This document shows, piece by piece, positions 51,571 to 60,067 of a stretch of 64,000 nucleotides of DNA. A program made the position numbers and the translations under genes. Source of the DNA: Methylobacterium gregans (GTDB lineage Bacteria > Pseudomonadota > Alphaproteobacteria > Rhizobiales > Beijerinckiaceae); contig NZ_BPQM01000064.1 in the NCBI RefSeq assembly GCF_022179245.1, forward strand, positions 1-64,000. Reading direction: 5' to 3'. The notes under the pieces are model-generated. The model saw nothing but the letters and a program-made list of their open reading frames with translations. It did not search any database and was not told the origin of the DNA. Every line of letters begins with the position of its first letter. The first letter of the stretch is position 1.

Positions 51571-52620
51571 ATGCACGGCTCAGGCTCCGCACCCTTCAAG
51601 GTCGCGGTCGTCTGGCGAGGCGATGCGCGGTCACGGGCCGAGGCACGCCCCGAGACCAGCCGGTTCGCGGCGGTGTTCGCCGCCCTCGACCGGCACGGGC
51701 TCGAAGGCGAGCCAGCCGTATGGGTCGAGGGCGAGGCCGATCTCCTCCGCGCCCAGCTCCTGGCGGTGGACGCCGTGCTGGTCTGGGTGAACCCCGTGAC
51801 GGAGGATACCGGTGCGGGCCGCGGCGCCCTGGACGCGGTGCTGCGGGAGGTGGCCGCCACCGGAGTCCTCGTCAGCGGCCACCCGGACGTCATCGACCGG
51901 ATGGGCACCAAGGAGGTGCTGGTCCGGACGCGGGAGATGGGCTGGGGTTCAGATACGCATCTCTACGCGAGCCATGCGGCCCTGATGGCCGGGTTCCCTG
52001 GGCGCGTGGCCGAGGGCCCGCGGGTGCTGAAGCGCAGCCGCGGCAACGGCGGGATCGGGGTCTGGAAGGTCGAGCGCGCCGCTGGACCGGACGTCCTAGT
52101 GCAGGAGGCGCGGGACAGGAGCCTGCGCACCGTGCCACTCGATGTGTTCCTCGCCGAGCGCGCCGCCGACTTCGCGGTTGGAGGCACCCTTGTCGATCAA
52201 CCGTTCCAGGCTCGGCATTTGGAGGGAATGATCCGCTGCTACGTGAGCGGCACGCGTGTCGCGGGATACGGTGCCCAGCACGTGACCGCGCTGGCTCCGC
52301 CCGAGCACGGGCGCGCGCCGCCGCGCCTCTACTCGGGGCCGGAGGACGAACGCTTTCAGCGCCTGCGCGGCCTGATGGAAGCGAAGTGGATACCCGAGAT
52401 GGCGTCACGGCTCGGGTTGGGGCTGGACGACCTGCCGGTCGTTTGGGACGCCGACTTCCTGCTCGGGCCGAGGGATGCCGCCGGCGAGGACACCTACGTG
52501 CTCTGCGAGATCAACGCGAGCTCGGTGTACCCCATCCCCGACGAGGCGCATGGCGCCCTCGCCGCGACGACGCTGCGACGTTTGAGTGAAGCCCGCGCCT
52601 ACCTACCGGAGCGTGCCTGA
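51571..52620 (+). CDS. Cj0069-like ATP-grasp-type protein
   Basis: 349 residues. FKVAVVWRGDARSRAEARPE at the N-terminus, LVSGHPDVIDRMGTKEVLVR, RVLKRSRGNGGIGVWKVERA, VDQPFQARHLEGMIRCYVSG and TYVLCEINASSVYPIPDEA give the strand-helix order of an ATP-grasp ligase, matching what I know as the Cj0069 family. Substrate unknown. It starts 5 bases after the DUF1259 stop, so it is in the same operon. Confidence 0.75.
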   Translation: MHGSGSAPFKVAVVWRGDARSRAEARPETSRFAAVFAALDRHGLEGEPAVWVEGEADLLRAQLLAVDAVLVWVNPVTEDTGAGRGALDAVLREVAATGVLVSGHPDVIDRMGTKEVLVRTREMGWGSDTHLYASHAALMAGFPGRVAEGPRVLKRSRGNGGIGVWKVERAAGPDVLVQEARDRSLRTVPLDVFLAERAADFAVGGTLVDQPFQARHLEGMIRCYVSGTRVAGYGAQHVTALAPPEHGRAPPRLYSGPEDERFQRLRGLMEAKWIPEMASRLGLGLDDLPVVWDADFLLGPRDAAGEDTYVLCEINASSVYPIPDEAHGALAATTLRRLSEARAYLPERA

Positions 52621-52679
52621 CGACGCCCGCTCAACGCCCGTTCGGGCAAGCGGCGGGCGTCCCGGCCTCTCCGACGCCC

Positions 52680-52922
52680 TCAGTACCCGTGGTGGTGATG
52701 GTGGTGGCCCCGGTCGAAGTGGATGGGGCTGTCGTAGCCATAACGGTGGTGACGCTCGTAGCCGTGGCGGTGGCCATAGCCATGACCGTAGCCATGACCG
52801 TAGCCATGGTGACCGTCGTGATGGTGGTGGTGGCGCGGCCCGCGCTCGTACCACTGCGCGGAGGCGGCGCCTGGGAGCAGCACCAGGGTGGCGGCGACCA
52901 GGCCTGCGATGCGGAGCTTCAT
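52680..52922 (-). CDS. Secreted His/Gly/Tyr-rich peptide, likely metal binding
   Basis: 80 residues: signal peptide MKLRIAGLVAATLVLLPGAA then a mature chain of repeated HGYGHGYGHGY units and His runs (HHHHH and HHHHHH), over a third His. GAGGG lies before the ATG. It is convergent with the Cj0069-like gene and follows the arsenic MFS gene on the same strand after 82 bases. Such peptides can chelate Ni, Co, Cu or Zn in the periplasm; specificity is unknown. Confidence 0.7.
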   Translation of the reverse strand: MKLRIAGLVAATLVLLPGAASAQWYERGPRHHHHHDGHHGYGHGYGHGYGHRHGYERHHRYGYDSPIHFDRGHHHHHHGY

Positions 52923-53004
52923 GGGATGACCCTCGTGGTTCGGGATGCGGCCAGACTGCTCGCTACGCGTTGAACCGGTTCTGAAGCAGACGAGCAGCCT
53001 CCGT

Positions 53005-54207
53005 TCAGCCAAGCCCGCCGCCTCCGTCGACGACGTCCGGCCGTGCGCCCCACAAGGCAATGGCCAACACGAGGTTCGCCAGCGCGAGCGCCGCCAGCAG
53101 GCCATAGGCGGCGTCGGCGCCGCCGTAGGTGAGCGCCACCGCTCCGAGGGAGGGTGCCACGGCCTGGGCGATCAGGCCCGGCCGGGCCAGGCGCCCCACG
53201 AGCACCGGGTAGCGGACCGGGCCGAACAGGGCGAGAGGCACCGTGCCCCGGGCGATGGAGTAGATCCCGTTGCCCGCGCCGTAGAGGACCAGGGCGAGGC
53301 CGACCGCCGGCACGCCCGCCGCCAGGATGGCCAGCCCCAGGACCACGAGCGCCATGGCCACGGTCAGGGTCCAGAGCGGGTGGTGCCGGCCTTTGTTCGC
53401 CATCTCGACGATGCGTGCCCCGACCTGGGCCGGCCCGATCAGCGCGCCATAGGAGACGGCCGCGGCCAGCGCGACGCCACGGGCCTGCAGCAGCGCGATC
53501 AGGTGCACCGAGACCAGCGTCATCACGGTGCCGCCAAGAACCAGCACGCCGGCCATCAGCCGGTAGGCCCGGCGCTCGCAGGGCGTCAGTGGACCGTTCG
53601 CGTGGTGCTCCACACCTCTTGCGGGCTTTCGGGCAGGCGCCTTCGGGATGAGACCCAGTACCAGTGGCAGGGTCACGATGAGGTGCAATCCGGCATAGGC
53701 GAGGCAGGCGTGGCGCCAGCCGACCTGCGCGACGAGGAAGGCCGAGAGCGGCCAGCAGACGGTGCTGGCGAACCCGCCCCAAAGCGTCAGCGTCGTGATG
53801 GCCGGGCGCGCCTCGGCGCCGTAGAGCCGGCCGAGGGTGGCGAAGGCCGGGTCGTAGAGGCCGCAACCCATGCCGAGGCCGAGGAGGAGCCAGCCGGCGA
53901 GGAACACGGGCAGGCTCGGTGCGAGGCTGAGCACGACGTGGCCCGCCGCCAGCAGCAGGGCGGCGGATGCCAGGACCGGGCGACCCCCGTGCCGGTGAAT
54001 GGCGATTCCCACGCGGGGCGAGGCGATTGCCGCCACCAGCAGGCCGATGGACAAACCGCCGATCACCCAGGCGAGAGGCCAGCCGGTATCCGCTGCGATA
54101 GGCCCGGCGAACACAGCCGGCAGGTAGAAGGACGAGCCCCAGGCGAGGATCTCAACCACGCCGAGGGCGGAGATGACGGTGAGGCGGCCGCCCGGATCAG
54201 GCCTCAC
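53005..54207 (-). CDS. MFS transporter of the arsenic operon
   Basis: 400 residues, 12 membrane helices, starting RLTVISALGVVEILAWGSSF; loops APSLPVFLAGWLLLGLGMGC and ARGTVPLALFGPVRYPVLVG. It is the last gene of arsR-arsC-acr3-MFS and overlaps acr3 by 11 bases, so it is co-translated. MFS proteins in this place include the arsenite exporter ArsK; that identity is possible but not shown by a specific motif here. Confidence 0.82.
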   Translation of the reverse strand: MRPDPGGRLTVISALGVVEILAWGSSFYLPAVFAGPIAADTGWPLAWVIGGLSIGLLVAAIASPRVGIAIHRHGGRPVLASAALLLAAGHVVLSLAPSLPVFLAGWLLLGLGMGCGLYDPAFATLGRLYGAEARPAITTLTLWGGFASTVCWPLSAFLVAQVGWRHACLAYAGLHLIVTLPLVLGLIPKAPARKPARGVEHHANGPLTPCERRAYRLMAGVLVLGGTVMTLVSVHLIALLQARGVALAAAVSYGALIGPAQVGARIVEMANKGRHHPLWTLTVAMALVVLGLAILAAGVPAVGLALVLYGAGNGIYSIARGTVPLALFGPVRYPVLVGRLARPGLIAQAVAPSLGAVALTYGGADAAYGLLAALALANLVLAIALWGARPDVVDGGGGLG

Positions 54208-55264
54208 GGGAGGCAGGCTTGAGCGCCGCTCCCTTGCCCGCGGCGCCGCGCTCGTACCAGCCCTGGGAGCGGTTCACGATCCACACGACCGAGAGCATGA
54301 CCGGTACCTCGACCAGCACGCCAACGACGGTGGCGAGCGCCGCGCCCGAGTTGAAGCCGAACAGGCTGATGGCCGCCGCCACCGCGAGCTCGAAGAAGTT
54401 CGAAGCACCGATCAGCGCGGACGGACCGGCCACGCAGTGCTGCTCGCCCGCGGCGCGGTTGAGGAGGTAGGCCAGCCCCGAGTTCAGGTAGACCTGGATG
54501 AGGATGGGCACCGCCAGCAGGCCGATGACCGCCGGCTGCGCCAGGATCTGCTCGCCCTGGAAGCCGAACAGCAGCACCAGGGTGGCCAGGAGGGCGACGA
54601 GCGAGACAGGTCCGAGCCGGGCGAGCAGCCGGTCAAGGGCGGCCTGCCCGCCCGAGGCGAGGAGGCTCCGGCGCACGACCTGGGCGACTATCACCGGGAT
54701 GACGATGTAGAGGACCACCGACAGCACAAGCGTGCCCCAGGGCACCGTGATGGCCGAGAGCCCGAGCAGCAGGCCGACGATGGGCGCGAAAGCCACCACC
54801 ATGATCGTGTCGTTGAGCGCCACCTGGCTCAGGGTGAAGTGCGGCTCGCCCCGGGTCAGGTTCGACCAGACGAACACCATAGCGGTGCAGGGCGCCGCCG
54901 CCAGGATGATGAGCCCGGCGATGTAGCTGTCGACTTGGTCGGCCGGCAGGTAGGGCCGGAACAGGTACCCGATGAAGAGCCAGCCCAGCAGCGCCATCGA
55001 GAAGGGCTTCACCGCCCAGTTGATGAACAGGGTCACGCCGATGCCGCGCCAGTGCCGACCGACATGCTGCAGCGAGGCGAAGTCGATCTTGAGCAGCATG
55101 GGGATGACCATGAGCCAGATCAGGACGGCCACCGGCAGGTTCACCCGGGCGACCTCGGCGGCGCCGACGGCGTGGAAGAAGCCCGGCATGACGTGGCCGA
55201 GCGCGATGCCGGCCAGGATGCACAGCGCGACCCAGAAGGTCAGGTAGCGTTCGAAGGTGCTCAT
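54197..55264 (-). CDS. acr3: Arsenite efflux permease ACR3
   Basis: 355 residues, ten membrane helices. Starts MSTFERYLTFWVALCILAGI; diagnostic AVLIWLMVIPMLLKIDFASL, INWAVKPFSMALLGWLF, and the conserved Cys/Glu region AAPCTAMVFVWSNLTRGEPH plus GASNFFELAVAAAISLFG. It expels As(III) from the cytoplasm. Six bases after arsC; overlaps the MFS gene downstream. Confidence 0.96.
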   Translation of the reverse strand: MSTFERYLTFWVALCILAGIALGHVMPGFFHAVGAAEVARVNLPVAVLIWLMVIPMLLKIDFASLQHVGRHWRGIGVTLFINWAVKPFSMALLGWLFIGYLFRPYLPADQVDSYIAGLIILAAAPCTAMVFVWSNLTRGEPHFTLSQVALNDTIMVVAFAPIVGLLLGLSAITVPWGTLVLSVVLYIVIPVIVAQVVRRSLLASGGQAALDRLLARLGPVSLVALLATLVLLFGFQGEQILAQPAVIGLLAVPILIQVYLNSGLAYLLNRAAGEQHCVAGPSALIGASNFFELAVAAAISLFGFNSGAALATVVGVLVEVPVMLSVVWIVNRSQGWYERGAAGKGAALKPASREA

Positions 55265-55270
55265 GGTGCC

Positions 55271-55708
55271 TCAGGCGGTGGCGACGCGGCGGCCGCGCTC
55301 GTCGACGACGCGCTCGCCGTCCTCCTTCACGAACTCGCCCTGCTGGGCGGGCAGCAGGTCCAGCACCGCCTCGGACGGCCGGCACAGCCGCACGCCCTTC
55401 GGGCTCACTACCAGCGGGCGGTTGAGCAGGACCGGGTGGGCCTCGACGGCGTCGAGGAGCTGGTCGTCGGTCAGCGCCGGGTCGGCGAGGCCGAGCTCGG
55501 CGTAGGGCGTGCCCTTCTCGCGAAGCGCGTCCCGGACCGAGAGGCCGGCGCGGGCGAGCAACTGCTTGAGGAGCGTCCGGCTCGGTGGCGACTTGAGGTA
55601 CTCGACCACGTGCGGCTCGACCCCGGCGTTGCGGATCATCGCCAGGGTGTTGCGGGACGTGCCGCAGGCGGGGTTGTGGTAGACGACGACGTCGAACGCC
55701 TCAGGCAT
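55271..55708 (-). CDS. arsC: Arsenate reductase, glutaredoxin-coupled type
   Basis: 145 residues. VVVYHNPACGTSRNTLAMIR has the catalytic Cys15 in the H-N-P-x-C-G-T-S-R loop; EYLKSPPSRTLLKQLLARAG and HPVLLNRPLVVSPKGVRLCR carry the conserved Arg residues. It reduces As(V) to As(III) with glutaredoxin/glutathione. It overlaps arsR by 8 bases. Confidence 0.96.
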   Translation of the reverse strand: MPEAFDVVVYHNPACGTSRNTLAMIRNAGVEPHVVEYLKSPPSRTLLKQLLARAGLSVRDALREKGTPYAELGLADPALTDDQLLDAVEAHPVLLNRPLVVSPKGVRLCRPSEAVLDLLPAQQGEFVKEDGERVVDERGRRVATA

Positions 55709-56060
55709 GGGCGGGGTCTCCGGTGAGGCAATCGCAGGCGGACAGGGCGGCGACGGCGGGGGCGCAGACCTCGGGTCGGCCCTGGCAGCAGTCGCGCATG
55801 AGGAAGGCGATTAGGTCGGACAGGCCGGCATAGGCGGCGCTGTAGATGACCGACTTGCCCTCGCGCCGGGACGTGATGAGGCCGGCATGCGAGAGCTCCT
55901 TCAAGTGGAAGGACAGGTTGGTGCTCGCGACCCCGACCTCGGTCGCCAGCGCTCCGGCGGCGAGGCCATCCGGTCCGGCAGTGACCAGCGCGCGCACGAC
56001 CCGGAAGCGATGCTCCTGCCCCAGCGCGGCGAATGCGGCGACGGCTTGCCGTTCTTCCAT
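55701..56060 (-). CDS. arsR: ArsR-family arsenic-responsive repressor
   Basis: 119 residues, winged helix: FAALGQEHRFRVVRALVTAG, VASTNLSFHLKELSHAGLIT (recognition helix), SRREGKSVIYSAAY (wing). The C-terminus has a vicinal Cys pair and more Cys (MRDCCQGRPEVC, then CDC), a likely As(III) site of the C-terminal type rather than the classic ELCVCDL helix. It represses its own operon and the divergent arsH. Confidence 0.93.
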   Translation of the reverse strand: MEERQAVAAFAALGQEHRFRVVRALVTAGPDGLAAGALATEVGVASTNLSFHLKELSHAGLITSRREGKSVIYSAAYAGLSDLIAFLMRDCCQGRPEVCAPAVAALSACDCLTGDPAHA

Positions 56061-56110
56061 GATTGGTCCATCAATCCAACGTTCGTTGAAACGTATGGGA
56101 TGACTGCCGC
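56061..56110. promoter_or_regulatory. ArsR operator/promoter between arsR and arsH
   Basis: A 50-base divergent gap with the inverted repeat CAACG-TT-CGTTG at 56077-56088, well placed to block both promoters. Likely ArsR site; inferred. Confidence 0.55.
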
Positions 56111-56857
56111 GTGGACAAGCCCCAACAGCCGTTCGCCGACGGGATGCCGAACCTCTCCGAGGCGCACTTTGAGATGCCGACCTCGGAGCGGGTGCTGGCG
56201 CCCGCGCTGCTCGACCACGCGCCGTGCTTCCTGATCCTCTACGGCTCGCTTCGGGAGCGCTCGTTCAGCCGCTTTCTCGCCTACGAGGCGGCCCGGCTTC
56301 TGGAGGCGATGGGCGGCGAGGTCCGCATCTTCCACGCGGACGGCCTGCCGCTGCCCGACGACGCCACCGCCGATCATCCGAAGGTGCAGGAGCTCCGTCA
56401 GCTCTCGATCTGGTCTGAGGGGCAGATCTGGGTCAGCCCCGAGCGGCACGGCAACCTTACCGGCGTGATGAAGGCCCAGGTTGATTGGCTGCCGCTGAGC
56501 GAGGGCTCGGTGCGACCGACCCAAGGGCGAACGCTCGCCGTCATGCAGGTCTCGGGTGGGTCGCAGAGCTTCAATGCGGTCAACAGCCTGCGGGTGCTCG
56601 GGCGCTGGATGCGGATGATCACCATCCCGAACCAGTCGTCCGTGCCGATGGCCTACAAGGAGTTCGACGACGCCGGTCGCATGAGGCCGGGGCCGCTCTA
56701 CGACCGGGTGGTGGACGTCTGCGAGGAGCTGATGAAGTTCACGCTCCTGACCCGCGGACGCGCCGACTACCTCGTCGACCGCTACTCGGAGCGGAAGGAG
56801 CGTGAGCCGGAACGCCTCAAAGCTGTCGCCGCCGACATCGGGATCGTGAAGCGGTAG
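56111..56857 (+). CDS. arsH: ArsH, NADPH-dependent flavoprotein (organoarsenical oxidase)
   Basis: 248 residues from GTG 56111. [20 protein letters not shown] is the FMN phosphate-binding loop, [20 protein letters not shown] and [20 protein letters not shown] the flavin contacts, and [20 protein letters not shown] follows. ArsH oxidises trivalent organoarsenicals. Divergent from arsRC-acr3. Complete length. Confidence 0.96.
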   Translation: MDKPQQPFADGMPNLSEAHFEMPTSERVLAPALLDHAPCFLILYGSLRERSFSRFLAYEAARLLEAMGGEVRIFHADGLPLPDDATADHPKVQELRQLSIWSEGQIWVSPERHGNLTGVMKAQVDWLPLSEGSVRPTQGRTLAVMQVSGGSQSFNAVNSLRVLGRWMRMITIPNQSSVPMAYKEFDDAGRMRPGPLYDRVVDVCEELMKFTLLTRGRADYLVDRYSERKEREPERLKAVAADIGIVKR

Positions 56858-57275
56858 GCTCACGCATCGGGCGATGGTGGCGGAGCGGTTGGCCGTGCCG
56901 GTCTTCAGCCTGTCTTACGAGCGTAGCGGCCCTCGTCCAGCGGCTCGAAGTACCGCCGTGGACGACGCGGACATCCATCTTCTTCTTGAGGTTGCCCGGC
57001 GTCAGGGGCTCCTTGTGCAAGGTGGCGCCGCGGAGCGTCACGGCCTTGAGCTCCGGCAGGATCTCGACCGGCGTCAGGGGGCCACGCTCGACAAGGAGCT
57101 CGGCTATCTCCTGCATCACCCGATCCCAGGATTCCTCTGCGCGAAACCGATCGAGCAGGTTCTCGACCTTGGCGAGGCGCACGTGGACGCGCCCGGCCTT
57201 GCCCTCGGCGGCCTTGGCTCGGGCGGCGAGCGCGGCGCTCTCGGCCTGAGGATCTTGGCCTCCCGGCCCGACCAT
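56817..57275 (-). CDS. Hypothetical protein, possible fragment of a longer gene
   Basis: 152 codons from ATG 57275. A charged helical region ([60 protein letters not shown]) looks truly coded, and the same frame stays open upstream to about 57535 (for example ALRDLLPQQLEWPLFAHKRS) without a start codon. So this may be the 3' part of a truncated gene. Its last ~14 codons run antisense to the end of arsH. No family recognised. Confidence 0.45.
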   Translation of the reverse strand: MVGPGGQDPQAESAALAARAKAAEGKAGRVHVRLAKVENLLDRFRAEESWDRVMQEIAELLVERGPLTPVEILPELKAVTLRGATLHKEPLTPGNLKKKMDVRVVHGGTSSRWTRAATLVRQAEDRHGQPLRHHRPMREPTASRSRCRRRQL

Positions 57276-57681
57276 TCCGTCCAGAGACCGCTTGTGAGCG
57301 AAGAGCGGCCATTCCAGCTGTTGTGGCAGAAGGTCCCGAAGGGCGCATTCCAGTAATCTCCCAGAGACGTCCTCGCCGTCATGGGGCCGGGCTCCGCCGA
57401 CGCGGCCGCCTCCGACCTCACGCTGAGCGTCGCCGGCACCCAGACCTGAGGGCCCCGCCAGGGGTACGTGCTTCCCTGACTTTCCGTTACAGACCTCCGG
57501 CGCCGCGTTACGAAAGGCTGATGTAACGGGGCGCTATCGACCGATACGTATCCCCTCTGCAGGGGGTACCCGATTTGGAGACTTACGTACTCCGGGCCAG
57601 GGAACCCTTTACCACGGGGGCAATCGCGGCTTGCGGGCGATTCGACGAGCTGGGATCGTCGCCTCGAACAGGGAGGCCGCC
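57276..57681. promoter_or_regulatory. Junction/regulatory region with several dyads
   Basis: Between arsenic cargo and the right backbone. Besides the possible upstream extension of the minus-strand frame, it carries CCGTTACA (57484-57491) with its inverse TGTAACGG (57532-57539) and a middle CGTTACG at 57506-57512. A second dyad pairs GTATCCCCT (57548-57556) with AGGGGGTAC (57561-57569), one G-T wobble, 4-base loop. Probably the operator/promoter region of the + strand operon at 57682; an origin or att relic is possible. Confidence 0.45.
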
Positions 57682-57999
57682 ATGAACGCCACGAACATCG
57701 CCGAGGGTTTCGACGTCGGCTTCCAGCGCCTCGCGGTGGCGGCTTTCAACCTGCACATGGACCGCGTCGAGGCCCGCCAGGATGCCGCCTTCGAGCAGCG
57801 CGACCGCCGGCTGTCCGCCGTCGGACGTGTGGCCGCCCGGGTCCGCGAGGACGCCGAGACTATCTCCGACCTGCAGGCCGAGGTCGCCCGGCTCCGGGCC
57901 GAAGCGGACACCTGGCGCGTGCGGGCCCTCGGCGCCGAGGGGCGGCTGGAGACCGTGGCCGGGGCGCTCCGGACGCTCCGGGGATCGCGCGCGGCATGA
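57682..57999 (+). CDS. 105-residue coiled-coil protein
   Basis: Starts MNATNIAEGFDVGFQRLAVA with GGGAGG upstream. The second half is a heptad-rich helix (AVGRVAARVREDAETISDLQ, AEVARLRAEADTWRVRALGA). Style and composition resemble the protein at 30298. Function unknown. A bidirectional terminator follows. Confidence 0.65.
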   Translation: MNATNIAEGFDVGFQRLAVAAFNLHMDRVEARQDAAFEQRDRRLSAVGRVAARVREDAETISDLQAEVARLRAEADTWRVRALGAEGRLETVAGALRTLRGSRAA

Positions 58000-58107
58000 C
58001 GGAATGCCCTCACGGGCGCAGAGATGCTGACGGTATGCTCTCGTGTGCGCACAAGTGTGCACAGGGCAAGGCACAACGGTCCTGAGCAAGATTTCCACAA
58101 AAAAGTA

Positions 58108-58142
58108 AGGCCCGCCCCGGTCGCCCAGGGCGGGCCTCTTTT
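58108..58142. terminator. Bidirectional intrinsic terminator
   Basis: AGGCCCGCCC (58108-58117) pairs perfectly with GGGCGGGCCT (58128-58137), with C-TTTT after it and an A6 run (58099-58104) before it. It separates the convergent genes ending at 57999 and 58163. Confidence 0.85.
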
Positions 58143-58162
58143 CGTCCGGCGGTGCGTGGCGG

Positions 58163-58753
58163 TCAGGCGGCGCGGAGGGCGGCCGGCTCGGGCTGGTCGT
58201 CGATGAGGTCCTGCAGGATCGCGAGGGCGTGCGCCTTCGGGTCCTCGGCCTTCGGCTTGACCGGCTCGTCGGCGGCGCACTTGCCCACCAGGACGATTTC
58301 GTTGCCGACCCGGGCGAACCCCCGGCCCACTCGCGGCTCCCGGCAGAGCGCGAGGTTCGCGATGGGCCGTTCGCCTAGGGCGTGCTCCCCGACGCGCTTG
58401 GCCCCGTGCTGCGTGAGGCGATGGAGGTCGGCCGGCGGGAGCGCGCCGATCCACTTCACGATGTCGTCGGGCACGCCCTGCATGGAGGGAGCCGGGTGGC
58501 GGCCGCCGGAGAGCCTCGCGAGGGCGTAGTCGACGCAGCGCTGGCCGACGTCCACGTCGAGCCCCGGCAGGTCGGAGCCGCCCGCCTTGGGGGCGTTCGC
58601 GACGCGGTCGAGGGATTCCTCTACCTCGTCGACCGGCGGCGCGAGGTTCGGGAAGATGGAGCGCACAACCCACTTGCCGCCCTCCCACACCGACTTCGTC
58701 ATCGCCGCCATCATCAGCATCACCAGGATGGCCATCCGCCTCAGTGTACGCAT
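58163..58753 (-). CDS. Unknown membrane-anchored protein
   Basis: 196 residues from ATG 58753, with AAAGGGA 9 bases upstream. N-terminal hydrophobic helix (TLRRMAILVMLMMAAMTKSV), then WEGGKWVVRSIFPNLAPPVD and a soluble C-terminal part with VGQRCVDYALARLSGGRHPA. The longer in-frame extension to 59446 is antisense/out of frame to the next gene and not credible. No family recognised. Confidence 0.65.
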   Translation of the reverse strand: MRTLRRMAILVMLMMAAMTKSVWEGGKWVVRSIFPNLAPPVDEVEESLDRVANAPKAGGSDLPGLDVDVGQRCVDYALARLSGGRHPAPSMQGVPDDIVKWIGALPPADLHRLTQHGAKRVGEHALGERPIANLALCREPRVGRGFARVGNEIVLVGKCAADEPVKPKAEDPKAHALAILQDLIDDQPEPAALRAA

Positions 58754-58836
58754 GTCGTCGTCCCTTTCCCGTTCGTGCGGTCCCAGGACGATTTTTCCCC
58801 GCACGTACGCATGCCACCAGAGCGTACGTGCGTTTT

Positions 58837-59427
58837 TCAGCGCCCCCAGATCCGCGCCGCGGCGGCCTGCGCCTCGGGCGTGTCCGACCGGACGACGGGC
58901 AGGCCGGCCTCCGTCATCTCGTCGTAAGCCGGCGCCCGAGCCCAGACCTGGCGGGCCGTGGCTCGCTCGATGATCGCCCAGTAGCCGCCCCACTCGACGA
59001 CCGTCCCGGCCTCGTAGCCGTGGCCCTCGCGCATGCGCATGCGGACGACGTCGAGGGATAGCCCGGCCGCGTGGGCGAGCCGGCGGTGGAGCCGCGCCTC
59101 GGCGCCCGCGGGGTCGAGCTCGTCGGCGGCGACGTGCGTCGGTATCGCCGGCAGGGAGCCGTCGGCGCCGAGGCGGTGGACGACGTGCCCTCCGCCCCAG
59201 AGGCCGGCCCCCTGCGAGGACATGCCGGCCCGCGTCGTCACGAGCAGCGTCCCCGGCTCGGCATCCAGCTCGTAGACGCCGACGAGGGCGAGGCCGGCCC
59301 CCTCCCAGCGGGCGGCCCGGATCGGCCGGTCGTTGGCGACGTGGCCCGTGGCCGGGTCGGCGAGCCGGGCGGTCCAGAGCCACGAATCCGCGCTGAGGCG
59401 AGAAATAAGCATGCCGCAGCGTGCCAC
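58837..59427 (-). CDS. 196-residue unknown protein
   Basis: GTG 59427 has GGAGGG 4 bases upstream; ATG 59412 is the alternative. Trp-rich start MLISRLSADSWLWTARLADP, VVHRLGADGSLPAIPTHVAA, then VEWGGYWAIIERATARQVWA. Mixed alpha/beta; no motif recognised. It precedes the membrane-anchored protein gene by 83 bases, same strand. Confidence 0.6.
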   Translation of the reverse strand: MARCGMLISRLSADSWLWTARLADPATGHVANDRPIRAARWEGAGLALVGVYELDAEPGTLLVTTRAGMSSQGAGLWGGGHVVHRLGADGSLPAIPTHVAADELDPAGAEARLHRRLAHAAGLSLDVVRMRMREGHGYEAGTVVEWGGYWAIIERATARQVWARAPAYDEMTEAGLPVVRSDTPEAQAAAARIWGR

Positions 59428-59652
59428 CGTGCCCTCCGATCGGCAAGCGCCCTGGCCCAGGTGTGTAAGTAATGTGAGCGTTAATCGCGACGGGCGAGGC
59501 CCTTGCGCGGGAATAAATGGTATATTGATGGTATCACTCTACAGAGGGTCGCGGGTCGCAGTGGATTGCACCCAGTAGATATTCCTGCGCTACTTCTTGC
59601 GAATCCTTGCGCGAGTGCTACTTTTTTCTCCGTCGCCACTAAACGGAGATGG
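59428..59652. promoter_or_regulatory. Divergent control region with TGGTAT repeats
   Basis: An AT-rich island in GC-rich surroundings. TGGTAT occurs at 59518-59523 and 59529-59534, 11 bases apart (one helical turn), between the minus-strand operon and the + strand Cro-like regulator gene. These are plausible operators for that regulator. No certain -35/-10 pair. Confidence 0.45.
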
Positions 59653-59898
59653 ATGGTGCTGAGACGTAGAGGTCCGCCCTTGTCGACGACGGACGTTCGC
59701 GCCCGGCTGCGGGACGACTGCGTCCGTCGCGGCGGGCAGCGCGCGTGGGCCCGCGTCCACGACGTCGCCGACACGTACGTCAGCGGCGTCATCGCCGGAC
59801 GGCAGGAGCCGGGGCCGAAAATCCTCCGCGCGCTCGGGCTCCAGAAGGGCGAGCCGACCTTCATCGAGATCTGGGAGCCGTCCTATGCAGAAGAGTGA
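59653..59898 (+). CDS. Cro/YdaS-like helix-turn-helix regulator
   Basis: 81 residues from ATG 59653. LRDDCVRRGGQRAWARVHDV then ADTYVSGVIAGRQEPGPKIL and RALGL follow the Cro-type pattern (helix 2 AWARxHxV, recognition helix TYVSxVIxGR, and the PGPKILxALGL end seen in prophage repressors). Probably controls the divergent backbone operons. The longer frame from 59503 lacks homology before this point. It overlaps the next gene by 14 bases. Confidence 0.75.
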   Translation: MVLRRRGPPLSTTDVRARLRDDCVRRGGQRAWARVHDVADTYVSGVIAGRQEPGPKILRALGLQKGEPTFIEIWEPSYAEE

Positions 59899-60067
59899 GC
59901 CGCGCCCCGGGGCGTCCTACCGCGCCGAGCGGAAGGCCGCCGCCCGCATGCTGGCCAAGGTCAACAAGGTGAAGGGCGCGCCCTCGCGCCAGGTCCGCCG
60001 CGATGTCGAGGCGTTCGAGGCTATGCGCCGCGTCAGCATCGCCACCGCCCGCGGGGGACAGGCCTGA
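59885..60067 (+). CDS. 60-residue basic protein
   Basis: MQKSEPRPGASYRAERKAAA, rich in Arg/Lys/Ala. It overlaps the HTH gene by 14 bases and the next gene by one (TGATG), so translation is coupled. Possibly nucleic-acid binding; no family. Confidence 0.55.
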   Translation: MQKSEPRPGASYRAERKAAARMLAKVNKVKGAPSRQVRRDVEAFEAMRRVSIATARGGQA

